Source: Prosapia bicincta (lineage: Eukaryota > Arthropoda > Insecta > Hemiptera > Cercopidae). From it: a stretch of DNA of 64,000 bases. Of this stretch, positions 50,040 through 59,385 are shown piece after piece (within the stretch, counting starts at the first letter, position 1; each line of letters starts with the position of its first letter). Both the position numbers and the translations under genes were made by a program. The notes under the pieces were generated by a model. The model did no database searches. It was not told the origin of the DNA and worked only from the letters and a program-made list of their open reading frames with translations. The stretch covers positions 167,086,886 to 167,150,885 of the forward strand of contig JBAIZL010000005.1 in assembly GCA_036971475.1 (NCBI GenBank), in the 5' to 3' direction.

Positions 50040-50175
50040 CTACATATAAGAGCGGAGTTGTATGCTCTCTTCATTCGCTCTTCAATGTTTGTTCGGTTCA
50101 CTTCGTCAATGCTAGATGACGAAACTTCGGATCTGCAATTTTTATGCACTGCAGAATGAACGGATGTACTCCGGT
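50040..50175 (-). mobile_element. Inverted terminal part of the same Penelope-like element
   Basis: In reverse complement this stretch matches 49497-49625: GTACATCCGTTCATTCTGCA against GTACATCCGTTAATTCTGGA, a GCATTGACGAAGTGAA block against GCACTGACGAGGTGAA, and GAGCGAATGAAGA in both. The element tail is therefore bracketed by inverted copies. The copy has a 7-bp hairpin TTCGTCA/TGACGAA and GACGAAACTTCGG on the plus strand, which looks like decayed Penelope terminal-repeat structure. Confidence 0.7.
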
Positions 50176-50213
50176 GTGTGTGTGTGTGTGTGCGCGCGCG
50201 CGCGTGTGTGTGA
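50174..50213. repeat. (GT)n(GC)n(GT)n microsatellite
   Basis: GTGTGTGTGTGTGTGTG, then CGCGCGCGCGCG, then GTGTGTGTGAGTGTGAG, at the outer end of the inverted Penelope segment. Confidence 0.93.
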
Positions 50214-50330
50214 GTGTGAGAGGATAAATGTAGGGAAAATATTATCTTTTTTGTGTTTACTTTAGAATTGTATGTGAGAAGAAAGTGGTAATTATCTTTT
50301 ATTTTTACTTTTAAGAGTTCAGTCAGTAAA

Positions 50331-50482
50331 ACTGTTATCTGCACAAGGGATAGGAAATGATTGTGAATAATGGTAGGGTTAAAGGAGGGACATGAAACCC
50401 AGTGGAACTGTTATCTGCACAAGGGATAGGAAATGATTGTGAATAATGGTAGGGTTAATGGAGGGACATGAAATCCTGTGAA
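50331..50482 (+). repeat. 76-bp direct tandem duplication
   Basis: ACTGTTATCTGCACAAGGGA then TAGGAAATGATTGTGAATAA and TGGTAGGGTTAA-x-GGAGGGAC starts at 50331 and again at 50407. The two units differ by only a few bases. It lies at the left end of the decayed satellite block. Confidence 0.92.
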
Positions 50483-51745
50483 ACTGAATATAAGTGAGAT
50501 ATAACATCCCGTAGCAGGGCCGTAGACCTACTCATTATTGGGACCGTAAAGAAGTGCTTACTTGTTACACTCCCAGTGAGAAAAGTTTTAAGGAATGCCA
50601 TAGAGTTAAACTGTATTGAAAACAGGAATGATACATATAGTGTGTAGTCGTTTATCTAACTTTGAAAGGGAGGAGGGAGAGAGAAGTGTTTACCAGCTAC
50701 CCGTAGATTGGGGAATATAAACGAAATGAAAAAAATATAGGTTTCTTGGGCGGGTAATGGCTACAAATGTAAAGTGCCGCTCTCCTGTCATACCTCCAGT
50801 CCTTCGGGATTGTATAAAGTAGACACTCGATAAGTTTATGGAAAAGGGAGGAACGAATGTCATGATTATGCGTATGAGACTTCGTGAGAGAGCCAGAACA
50901 TACTAAGACATAAAATATTTATGACGATAAAACTTAATATCTGTAGCAATTACAAAACTCGTAATACTCTTGACTAATATTCGTTTGTAAAGTGCTAGAT
51001 ATTTTTTACCTTCAATATAAGAAAATCTGTATTTACATACTACAGACTTAGACAAAAGTATACACTGCAGACTCAAACAGATAAAACGCGGCGTTGTGTA
51101 GCCCACTTACTGTCATTGGTAGGAATCGTGAATTGGTAACGATATTAAGTTAAAGAAATAACCTAAATCACCATCTGATTTAAGTCTCATATTTCTACCA
51201 GTATACTGTATGTAGGTATTAAATGTCAACAGGATTAACCAGAGGGAGGGACTTGCTATGATAGGGTAAAGAAAATATAAAACTGCGGAGACGTAAAGCT
51301 GTCCTGTTGATATAAGATATTTCCGAGATAGTAGACATGTATCTGAGTCTTTAGCCCATCATTGCGTCAGGGTGTAGATCTGTTTCATGCAAGGAACACT
51401 CTAGAGAAGTATCTTACCTTTATCATACAATAATAGTCTGCAAGCGCTTTTCTGTTTAGTTTTGATGCAATCACCATATGACGTATTACCTACGAATGAT
51501 AGGAAAGGATTGCCTTTGTAAGTAGGATTGAGGTAGGGATATATAACCTCCAGATAGTTGATAGGCCGGGTTATGGTGTGACGTGAACAAGGTCGTGTCG
51601 ACGATACCTACTCTCTGTTGGGCTAATGAAGAAGTAAATTCCTGTTACAGAACATGAGAAGGTCGATTACTTGAAGTAGATCGGCTATCAACCGGTGGGA
51701 AGAGCAAGTCTAATCGCTACCTGCTGTTCAAGCTTTTAGCCCTGA
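50483..51745 (+). repeat. Decayed block of the large-array satellite superfamily, about 6-7 monomers
   Basis: Clearest at 51527-51640: GGTAGGGATATATAACCTCC, GATAGGCCGGGTTATGGTGT, GTCGTGTCGACGATACCTAC, CTCTCTGTTGGGCTAATGAA, GAAGT. These follow in order the 191-bp monomer (GGTAGGGCGAAG, GATAGGGGCAGGTTACGGTA, GTCGCGTACCTGGAGTAGAC, CTCTATTTTGGAGTCATAAA, GAGGTG). Further matches lie at 50513-50556 and 50750-50822. Orientation is the same as the 6-23 kb array. The spacing is irregular and divergence high, as for a dead array. Confidence 0.6.
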
Positions 51746-52140
51746 AATTTGAAGACGAAAATGAGAAAATAAGTTTTAAAATGTAATAGATTTCCAAAAC
51801 CGAAAGCCCGTCACATTAAGCATGCAAGTTCTACTGTAGAAGGATGTTTATTATATGTATGCGGTCTACTTTTTATTTACAATGTTAATCGTAAACATCA
51901 TGAGAAATAGCTTTTGTATTGAAAGTCAGTCTAACCTTTTCTAACGTATGAAAACTAGAAGGGGGCATTTTTTGTAAAACCTGTTGATACTGATTAAAAT
52001 TTTACAAAATTTGTCTATGCGATCCAAAATAGTGATTTGATCTTCGTAAAAGGCATATGTAAAAAACATGGATAAAATTAAACCGATTAATTTTTGTTTA
52101 GTATTTGTAGGTGTGGGGTGGGGGTGGGTGCTAGGCCAGA
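51746..52140. other. AT-rich sequence, nothing recognised
   Basis: A G-rich run (GTGTGGGGTGGGGGTGGG) near 52111-52129 lies just before the putative promoter; otherwise featureless. Confidence 0.35.
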
Positions 52141-52294
52141 GGCACCGTGTTGATCAATATATAAATAGAGGCGGGACATGCGCAGAACGACACACCCTGT
52201 ACCAGGGCTTCAGACCCGCCCTGCAGTGTTCCAAGTGAGATTTTGTTACAGTTCCTAAAGACGGCCGACAAGGTTCTGTAATCTGTTGTAAGTG
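52141..52294 (+). promoter_or_regulatory. Possible TATA promoter and first exon with splice donor
   Basis: TATATAAATAG at 52158-52168 is a good TATA box in a locally GC-rich stretch. About 25-35 bp downstream the sequence becomes CATGCGCAGAACGACACACC, then TTCAGACC near 52209. A splice donor GTAAGTG follows at about 52289, and another candidate GTGAGA at about 52231. The arrangement is what a short non-coding first exon transcribed rightward would look like. No downstream exon was identified, so the gene, if any, lies beyond what I can read. Confidence 0.35.
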
Positions 52295-53539
52295 TTTATT
52301 TCATTAGGTTAATTAGAAATTAGTTCAGTGAGTGTGCAGGTATATCGTAGTATTCGCTCTCAGGCCGAAGTGTATACTCGCCCCCTGGTCGTTCGTTCAG
52401 CTCGTCCTATAAATGTAATCAGTGATTTTGCACCCACAAAAAATTAATCACGTGCGTATGGCGATTTTGTTAAAGTGTGGTTATTTCTTACTTCTGTAGG
52501 TCAATGAAGTTGCTACATGAGTATTTGGATCTTATATTAAGCTAGTAAGTTTGAGTAATTTTTTCGATTTTTTTGGGAAAGTTAAGCCCATGATTTTAGG
52601 GTTGGTTTTTGCTTAGAGCGATTTCACGTTTGGACAGTGCAAAGTCGATAAGTCTTTTTGTAGTATGAAAAACTTTCAATACACTAAAGTTAAAGTATCT
52701 GTTGTTACTTCTGTAATGGTGTCATAGAAGTAGAAGAACTTTATTTTTAAAGTATTATTTGGCTAACGCCGTTAGCAAAAACAATAGACTGTAAATTTCA
52801 AAATGGCGGTCAGTTATTTTTTTCGGTTATCAATTTTTCTTTGTAGTACGTCATTCGATAACTCACTTTACAGTTTTAAAATCTTTGTTAATACTTTTAA
52901 AAAATTGTAGTTTATGAACAACAAACAAATCAACAAAAGATTAATTTTAAAAAAAATAATCTCGAAAGATTTATATACTATATAACCTAAATATGAAGTA
53001 CGAATCTAGAAAAAAAAAATTTAGTAATTTGTTGACTTTAGTTGAATAAAATTACAAAAAATTACTATTCTGCATTCTTAGGGTTTACGAAAAACAGTGT
53101 TCAATAAACCTCCTTAACCTTAAATTTTCAGTTGTTTAGAGAAATGACAAATTTTAATATATTTTTTAAACATAATACACTAAATATTTAGAACTACTTT
53201 CTTTTTTAAAGACAAATTTATAGAAATTAAACAACTGTCTATATATTTTTGTCCATTTGTGTGTGTGTGTGTGTGTGTGTTTTCTATTTTAATGTTGTAT
53301 CTTTATGTAGTTCATACCTATAATAAACTCACAGCTGTAACTATATTATAATATATTTGTAATTGTATTATATTTGACTTCGCCTGACATTTTCACCTGA
53401 ATGAATAAATTAAGGAAAATATTCTACCATAACCAAATCATTAGATTTAACGTACGAAATCCGTTATTTTTAGCTTTTTTTTAAAATTGTCCAACCTGTA
53501 CAAAGTTTAGGAACTAAATTTTCGGCCACAATGCCACTG
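52295..53539. other. AT-rich sequence, possible intron or intergenic
   Basis: CAAAATGGCGGTCAG near 52798-52812 resembles a YY1-type site. A short (GT)n run is at 53259-53280. No coding frame is supported. Confidence 0.35.
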
Positions 53540-53605
53540 TATTTTAGGTCTACTGTTTCGACTGTTTAGCCTTCTTCAAGGGATATTTATAAACAAAAAC
53601 TTCGT
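53540..53605 (-). mobile_element. Penelope terminal-repeat-like remnant
   Basis: On the minus strand CCCTTGAAGAAGGCTAAACA then GTCGAAACAGTAGACC resembles the CTGAAGA-stem-GAAAC core found in terminal repeats of Penelope-like elements, with one extra T in the first box and a weak stem. No coding part adjoins it, so this is tentative. Confidence 0.3.
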
Positions 53606-54239
53606 TTATATTGTACGTGCCTGTCCTGTGTATAGTTTCCCCAATCGGTTATAGAGGTTTATTTTAAATGAAAAGATGAAATTTTGTTTCTATGCTTTCT
53701 CTTCTTTTTCCGTTTAAACTGTGTAGAATATTTCTGTCATTGCAATGCTACCATGGAAATATACGGTGTTACCGTGGTTCTTGAAGGATTTATAACGCTT
53801 TTTTGACCGTCATCCTCATTTATCTACTTTCTTTCTATTTGGCTGATTTTGTTGTTTAGCGTTCATATTTGTCAGTGAAGGCCTTTTTCAGTTTTAAGAA
53901 AAAAGATCCGTGTTATTTTTAGTTTTTCTTTCAGTGTTTAGTCTTTACGATGATGCACAAGAACCCTCGTTCCATACTGTCACCTATTTGTAAAAAGATA
54001 AGATAGTGTGAGTTCCATACACAAATAGTTCCATACTGTCATCTACAGTAAAGGCTACATAGTTGTCTTTACTACTTTTGAATAGTCTACGTTTAGTCCA
54101 GTATTTAAACAATGAACACCTAAAAATGACTAGATAGCCGAAAACAATAACTTGAAGGTTAACCTATAGTGGCTGTTAGGTTGTAAACTTTAATTGTCCA
54201 ATATATAAAAGTGTAAAAATATATAATATATATTGTTAC
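53606..54239. other. Intergenic sequence, nothing recognised
   Basis: Contains a short direct repeat (GTTCCATACTGTCA near 53970 and 54028) and an imperfect palindrome around 53750-53785. No gene support. Confidence 0.35.
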
Positions 54240-54480
54240 GACACTTAGGCCTGGTAGGTAATGCTCTTGACGGCTAACCTGCAGTTCTAAATTCGATCCC
54301 CGGCAGCGCAACTCAGGTCGATTCGACCTGTGCAAATGAGTACCTAGGGTCAAACATAATAATGGGTGGTTTTATTACTGGTTTTAATGGGTGGTAATAT
54401 TACTTTCCTTGAATGCCGTATGGCCTAAGTAAGGCAATTCTATCCTGGCCTCTTCTAAAGCATCTTAATTGTTCAAAAGG
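54240..54480 (+). mobile_element. tRNA-derived SINE
   Basis: CCTGGTAGGTAATGCTCTTG resembles a pol III A box region and GTTCTAAATTCGATCCCCGG a B box, about 35 bp apart, as in a tRNA-like head. The stretch then continues CAACTCAGGTCGATTCGACC and TGTGCAAATGAGTACCTAGG, a tRNA-unrelated body of a type common in arthropod SINEs. A ten-base CCCCGGCAGC end of the tRNA-like part would pair poorly, so it is not a functional tRNA. The 3' boundary is approximate. The minus-strand frame here is a shadow. Confidence 0.65.
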
Positions 54481-54639
54481 AGTCAATGTTATTATTTATG
54501 CTGGTACCAATTACTGACCTATCGATAAATACAAAGGAATTTTTTTCTTGATTATATGCTTTCACTATTTGAAGCAGCATTTGTCTTAGGGTGCAAACGG
54601 GAAAGTCTGTTCCATTTTATAGTATATGTGTTTAAAATC

Positions 54640-56170
54640 CAGGATAGCATTTAAACATTTCTCTACGTTCCCGTTGGAAAACAAGTGTACTTCAGGCAAG
54701 CCACCTTTACCTAGCCTACGTTATGATTTGCCCTATTTCCAGCACAAGGAAATAAATTACTTCCCTAGTAATTGAATAATTATTCTTCATTCTAGTAAGG
54801 CAGATAGATACTTCTTTATGTCCCTATAGGAAGTAAGCCTACTTTACGCAAGGACCTTTTCTAGGCTACGTTATAATTTTACCCTATTTCCAGCACAAGG
54901 AGGTCATTATGTCCCTTCCCTAGTAATTCAAATATTATTTTCCTAATAAGGCGGATAGATACTTCTTTATTTCCCCTATAGAGAAGTAGGTATACTTTAA
55001 GCAAGTCACCTTTCCTAAGCTACGTGACTTTATTTTACCCTACTTCCAGCCCAAGGAGTTCGTTACTTCCCTCCCTTAGTAATTCAATTATTCATCATCC
55101 TAATAAGGCGGATAGAGATACCTTTTTAAATCCCCTATAAAGAAGTAGGTCTACTTTAGGCAAACCACCTTTCCTAGGCTACGTTATAATTTTACCCTAC
55201 TTTCAGCCCAAGGAGTTCGTTACTTTCCTTCCTTAGTAATTCAATTATTCATCATCCTAATAAGGCGGATAGAGATACTTTTTTAAATCCACTATAAAGT
55301 CGTAGGTCTACGTTAGGCAAGGCACCTATCCTGGGCTACGTTATAATTTTACCCTATTTCCAGCACAACGAGGTCGTTACTTCCCTTCCTTAGTAATTCA
55401 AATATTATTTTTCCTAATAAGGCGGATAGATACTTCTTTATGTCCCCTATAGAGAAGTAGGTATACTTTAGGCAAGCCACCTTTCCTAGGCTACGTTATA
55501 ATTTTACCCTATTTCCAGCCCAAGGAGTTCGTTACTTCCCTTCCTTAGTAATTCAATTATCATATGGCGGATAGATACTTCTTTATGTCCTCCCATAGAG
55601 AGAGGATGTACTTTAGGCAAGGACCTTTTCCAGTCTGTGTCAATTTTAGTCTATTTCCTGCACCAAGCGACCATTATATGCCTTCATGAGTAATTCAATT
55701 ATCCTTCTTCTTAATAAGGCGGATAGAAACTTCTTTATGTTCCCTATAGAGAATGGGTGTACTTTAGACAAAGGTTTTTCCTAGGCTGTGTCAATTTTGC
55801 CCTTTTTCCAGCACCAAGAGATCATGTGCTTTCCTAAGTAGTTCAGCTTTCTTTAACCTTTTCATTCTTCTTCCTGGAAAGGCATTTAATGAGTAAATAC
55901 CGCTTTTGCCGCCTAAAAAGAGTAAGCTAAGGACGTTTTTTAGGTTGTCGTATCTTTTCCCATGTTATAATAAGATAGGTATCGATATTTTTCTCTTTTT
56001 CTGATACCAGGATATTGCTATAATCATTCCCTCTAGCTATCTCTTTGAATCCGTCTCCCTTTAACGGGTAGAGAACAGTTTATGGCCCCTATAGAGAGTA
56101 GCAGGAGCGCGCCAATGGTCCTCCCTTTTATCTGATACCTGAGGGTTTATGTATCTACTGTAGGGTGCGA
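54640..56170 (-). repeat. 145-157 bp satellite array, about 9 copies, decaying rightward
   Basis: CGGATAGATACTTCTTTATG occurs near 54801, 54952, 55109, 55266, 55423, 55568 and 55720, so units are 145-157 bp, three of them exactly 157. Each holds AGGTCTACTTTAGGCAAGCC, TTTACCCTATTTCCAGC and TAGTAATTCAATTATTCATC. From about 55830 the units decay but TTTATGGCCCCTATAGAGAG near 56077 still fits. The AGGTCTACTTTAGGCAAGCC box corresponds to the reverse complement of the 191-bp monomer (AGGTCTACTCCAGGTACGCG), hence the minus orientation given. Confidence 0.85.
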
Positions 56171-56438
56171 TATAATTCACAATCATCCCTTATACTTCAT
56201 ATGATTCAAATAAAAAAATATGAAAGATTTGTATTGTGTATTTTTGCGATATGTATAATAATGTACAGGACAGGAAATACTTTATTAGCTAGTCTCCCCA
56301 GTCGGATTTATCGCCCGCCTTTTAGCTCCTGTAAACGCGTACTATCGTTAGGGCGTTGACTAACAAATGTGGGGTTTTTTGCTTTGACAAGAATAGATTA
56401 AATAGAACAATATCTCATACATTTTTTATTTCAACTTA
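56171..56438. other. AT-rich sequence, nothing recognised
   Basis: A 64-codon open frame here has no recognisable motif. The stretch separates the satellite block from the PIF/Harbinger element. Confidence 0.35.
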
Positions 56439-56801
56439 TAAGGCTAGTTTCACACTTAAACGGCAGTCGTGTTTAAGTCGTTTAAACTGATGTCGTTTAA
56501 ACGAGTGTTGGGGTGAAAACTGATTTGGATATTTCACATTTAAACGTCAAAAGTCGTGGTCGTGCAAACGAAACGCGGCAATCGTGCTATGTTGTACTGC
56601 AAAGGACGACTGTCGTGGACGTCCGAAAATTCGTGGAAGGCTTGAAGGAGGAAGGGAGAAGGGGACGCTTCACATAAGCACTGCACGACACGACATGTCC
56701 AGTAGTTTTCTGATTTGAACCCAAGTCACTACGATTGTTTTTGTTCTCTAAAATTTATTCATATTCTAATATTTAACTTTGATCCTGTTATTATTATTAT
56801 C

Positions 56802-56987
56802 ATGGTAGAAGTAGACATAGAAGTACTAATTTCTTTAGTTCAGGATCGTCCCATTTTATGGGACAAAACTGAAAACTCATATAAAGATAGGGTTAAGACA
56901 AAGAGTGCTTGGGTGGAAGTTTGCAAACAATTGCGGGATAACTTTGAGGAGATCAGTGAACAGGAGAGAAACGAATTCGATAATTAA
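56802..56987 (+). pseudogene. MADF-domain accessory protein of PIF/Harbinger, N-terminal fragment
   Basis: From the ATG at 56802 (a better start than the frame's first ATG at 56715, because it opens directly on the domain) the product is 61 residues. VLISLVQDRPILWDK (8-22) and YKDRVKTKSAWVEVCKQL (27-44) with Trp20 and Trp37 are the first two helices of a MADF (Myb/SANT-like, Adf-1 type) DNA-binding domain. SEQERNEF follows and is then cut by a stop where the family normally continues into the third helix. In PIF/Harbinger elements the Myb-like protein helps the transposase reach the terminal repeats in the nucleus. Truncation makes it non-functional. Confidence 0.8.
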
Positions 56988-57189
56988 AATGCTCTATTTA
57001 TTTATAATATATTTATTTACAGGCTGTGCCTATCATAATTATAGCTCCACATCTTTTTAAAAACGCTATATTTGTCTCAACTTTAACAGACACACTACAT
57101 TTTACATATTACATTTACACTTTTTTTTATTTTATTTTATTTTTCAATTATTAACTTATTTAAGCACACTTGATTGACCACATTAAATT

Positions 57190-57390
57190 TTAGAATTTTG
57201 CCAGCTCACAGAGCCAATTGGGGTTAAAAAATATTTCTTCGTGCATTCTTAAATCTTCGAAAAGAACAAAGAATGCACCAACTTCAGGCCGTCAAATGTT
57301 GAGCGGATGATCCCACTGCATCCTATTTCTTTTATTTTTCTTTAGTCGACGATACAATATCATTAACGCAATAAGTTGGGTACGATCCAT
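57190..57390 (-). pseudogene. PIF/Harbinger transposase, N-terminal fragment
   Basis: From an ATG at 57390 the minus strand reads MDRTQLIALMILYRRLKK, then MQWDHPLNI, an in-frame TGA, RPEVGAFFVLFEDLRMHEE and IFFNPNWLCELAKF before a stop at 57192-57190. The HPLN-(I)-x-RPE-x-GAF-x-x-LFEDLR-x-x-E sequence is the usual conserved N-terminal block of PIF/Harbinger transposases (HARBI1-like), ahead of the DDE catalytic domain. That domain is entirely missing. The gene converges on the MADF fragment from the opposite terminal repeat, the normal two-gene layout of the family. Confidence 0.82.
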
Positions 57391-57526
57391 GGTTGACGAA
57401 CGACTGGTTTGATCAGCCTGAGCCGAGTAGTGTATATGTGAAAATGACGGGCTATTGTGTCGTGCACAGCAAATAGTCGTCCACGATTCGGTCGCGTCGG
57501 GTCGTGTAAGTATGAAACTAGCCTAA

Positions 57527-57810
57527 GACGGAAAATAATTGCGTTGAAATGTGAAATTGCACAGAACGTCTTCGCTCGATAAAACTTGAGAAAGTTTAAT
57601 TTTCAAAAGCATAATTTTAAAATCTATGCAATTTGTATGCCGGTACAAAATTATCTTCCAAAGCAAGGATACAATTCAATAATGTATCTATTGAAAAAAC
57701 GACCAAATATTTATTGTTTTCAATTTCCTGCACCAATATCGTTTACAGTTTACCAGAATTAGTCAACGAAAATAACGTTGCTTGTTGTAATCATCTTAAA
57801 TTCAGTGATT
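57527..57810. other. AT-rich sequence, nothing recognised
   Basis: No structure seen between the PIF/Harbinger element and the palindrome at 57.81 kb. Confidence 0.35.
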
Positions 57811-57895
57811 AATCTATAATTAAATAATACTTGACTAAGTGAAAACATATTTTCATTCAACATGTTTTCACTTAGTTAAGTATTATTTAATTATA
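57811..57895. repeat. Near-perfect palindrome, about 35-bp arms
   Basis: CTATAATTAAATAATACTTG then ACTAAGTGAAAACAT on the left is matched in reverse complement by ATGTTTTCACTTAGTTAAGT then ATTATTTAATTATAG on the right, with a loop of about 14 bp. It has one or two mismatches. No flanking duplication was clear. Confidence 0.9.
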
Positions 57896-58433
57896 GAAAA
57901 ATAAGGTTTGTGGAAATTGATTTCAAACATTTTCAACGCTGTATATGGCCAGCCGATTTTTTTATCAGCTGGAACACCCGTTTTAATAGAGGCCAGGATA
58001 TATTTCATCTTTTTTTTATGGCACTATACATAAACTTGTGAAAGTCTAAGATTAATGCTTTCATTTTCATGTATACTGCTTGTATTATGGTTAAATTTAG
58101 GGATGGGCCGATTCCGATTCTCGATTCCAGGAATCGTCGATTCTAGGTGGTATCGAGGAATCGTCGATACTCGATTCTTCATCATAAAAGTGTCGATTCC
58201 GATTCCTATCTTGTTAACTATTAAAATATGCGTGTGGAGTAATTTATTACCAAACAAAATTTATTACCAAAATTTATTATATTTGTGTGGAAAAATAATT
58301 AATTATCAACTATGCCTTATTTATGTATTAGTTGATTTGAATGAATTAAATGATTAAAGTAAAAGAAAATATTATTATTTATGAAGCAACAGCAATCAAG
58401 ATCGTAACCATTTCTGGTCGTTTGACATCGCTC

Positions 58434-58484
<51 letters not shown>
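58434..58484. repeat. (TC)n microsatellite
   Basis: About 50 bp of pure TC repeats inside the hAT-type element. Confidence 0.97.
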
Positions 58485-58487
<3 letters not shown>

Positions 58488-58515
58488 AAATGTCAGAACA
58501 AAACACAAACAAGTA

Positions 58516-58594
58516 CAGTAAAAACTCGATTAACCGTCACCGTTGAAACCGTGGCCATGACACTTGAGCGAATAGACGGATAACAGATACACTG
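58516..58594. mobile_element. Nested pogo/Tigger-like MITE (79 bp)
   Basis: CAGTAAAAACTCGATTAACC-GTC on the left and, on the opposite strand, CAGTGTATCTGTTATCC-GTC on the right, both bordered by TA. CAGT ends with a TCGATTAACCG word and a TA target fit pogo/Tigger. It interrupts the hAT-type element and so is the younger insertion. Confidence 0.65.
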
Positions 58595-58876
58595 TATTAT
58601 TCCTCCGAAACTTAACCTTAATAAATTATATTATAGACAGATATCATTCTCATTGTTGAAGGTTTTGTGTAGCCTATTACATTAAAACAGAACTTTTAAA
58701 AGGTTTTGCCATATGACCAAGATGTTAACTAAATTAATGATTAGAGAACTTAGCGTGTAAGCTAATATAACTTGAAAGAATCGAGAATCGACTAAAGAAT
58801 CGAGAATCGAAAGGAAAATTTTAGAATCGGAATCGGAATCGAAAATTTTAGGAATCGGCCCATCCCTAGTTAAATT

Positions 58877-59349
58877 GAACTGTATTATACGTATTACGCT
58901 AAAAAATGTCCTGTGAAATATTGATGTTCATTTACTATAATGAAGTTGAGTGTAACAACGACGATGCTCCTAATTTTTTTAGTTTTAGTTCTTTAAAAGT
59001 TTTAACTCGGATACTACATACTACTAATTTATATTTTATGAAACCCTAATAAATCCCCTGCAAAATGTATGTATTTGAAATGTCTTAATTATTTGTTTGA
59101 AAAAAATATATGAGGTTATGTATAGGCTACATAATATTTCCAATTTTCTACAACTAGGAATCGAGAATACTAATTTATTTTTCATTTTTTTAAACAAAAA
59201 CTATAAACATATATTTTTTAAAATTAATTTTATTTTTATATAAGAGAATATGTATAATATATCGAAAATGTGAGAATTCTGGTTTTTCATATGTATATTA
59301 AGGTTGCTTATGCAATTTTGACTAAAATAGTTATTTTATAAATTATTAA
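58877..59349. other. AT-rich sequence, nothing recognised
   Basis: No tandem or inverted structure and no supported reading frame. Confidence 0.35.
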
Positions 59350-59385
59350 GAGAACCTACTACACTTTTGCTCGTAGCAAAAGTGT
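59350..59385. repeat. Short hairpin
   Basis: ACACTTTTGCT and AGCAAAAGTGT pair perfectly over 11 bp around a CGT loop near 59357-59381. An A-rich tail TAATAAG follows. Its role is unknown. Confidence 0.6.

Larger units (their letters stand above)
56442..57523. mobile_element. PIF/Harbinger DNA transposon, internally deleted (1082 bp)
   Basis: Terminal inverted repeats start GGCTAGTTTCACACTTAAAC on the left and GGCTAGTTTCATACTTACAC on the right (opposite strand). TAA flanks both ends (56439-56441 and 57524-57526), the 3-bp duplication typical of PIF/Harbinger. Inside, a MADF-domain gene start on the plus strand and a transposase start on the minus strand converge, and both are cut off at the centre. 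CG-containing words such as GTCGT are abundant near both ends. The internal deletion lies between about 56990 and 57190. Confidence 0.9.
58098..58868. mobile_element. Non-autonomous hAT-type transposon (771 bp) with 8-bp target duplication
   Basis: Both ends start TAGGGATGGGCCGATTCC in inverted orientation and are flanked by the identical 8 bp GTTAAATT (58090-58097 and 58869-58876). An 8-bp duplication and a TAGGG-type terminus indicate hAT. Subterminal GATTCCGATTC and AATCGAGAATCG words are repeated many times near both ends. The interior has no transposase and carries a (TC)n run and a nested pogo-like MITE. Confidence 0.88.

Noticed and set aside
50100..50145. Functional hammerhead ribozyme in the inverted Penelope flank
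   Set aside because: GACGAAAC and a hairpin are present, but CTGANGA is not in the required place.
49931..50344. 137-codon open frame on the minus strand
   Set aside because: It is the inverted Penelope flank read through a GT/GC microsatellite; only the 50040-50175 part is homologous to the element.
54240..54300. Functional tRNA gene
   Set aside because: A and B box-like words are present, but no cloverleaf with proper acceptor and anticodon stems can be drawn; the SINE body follows directly.
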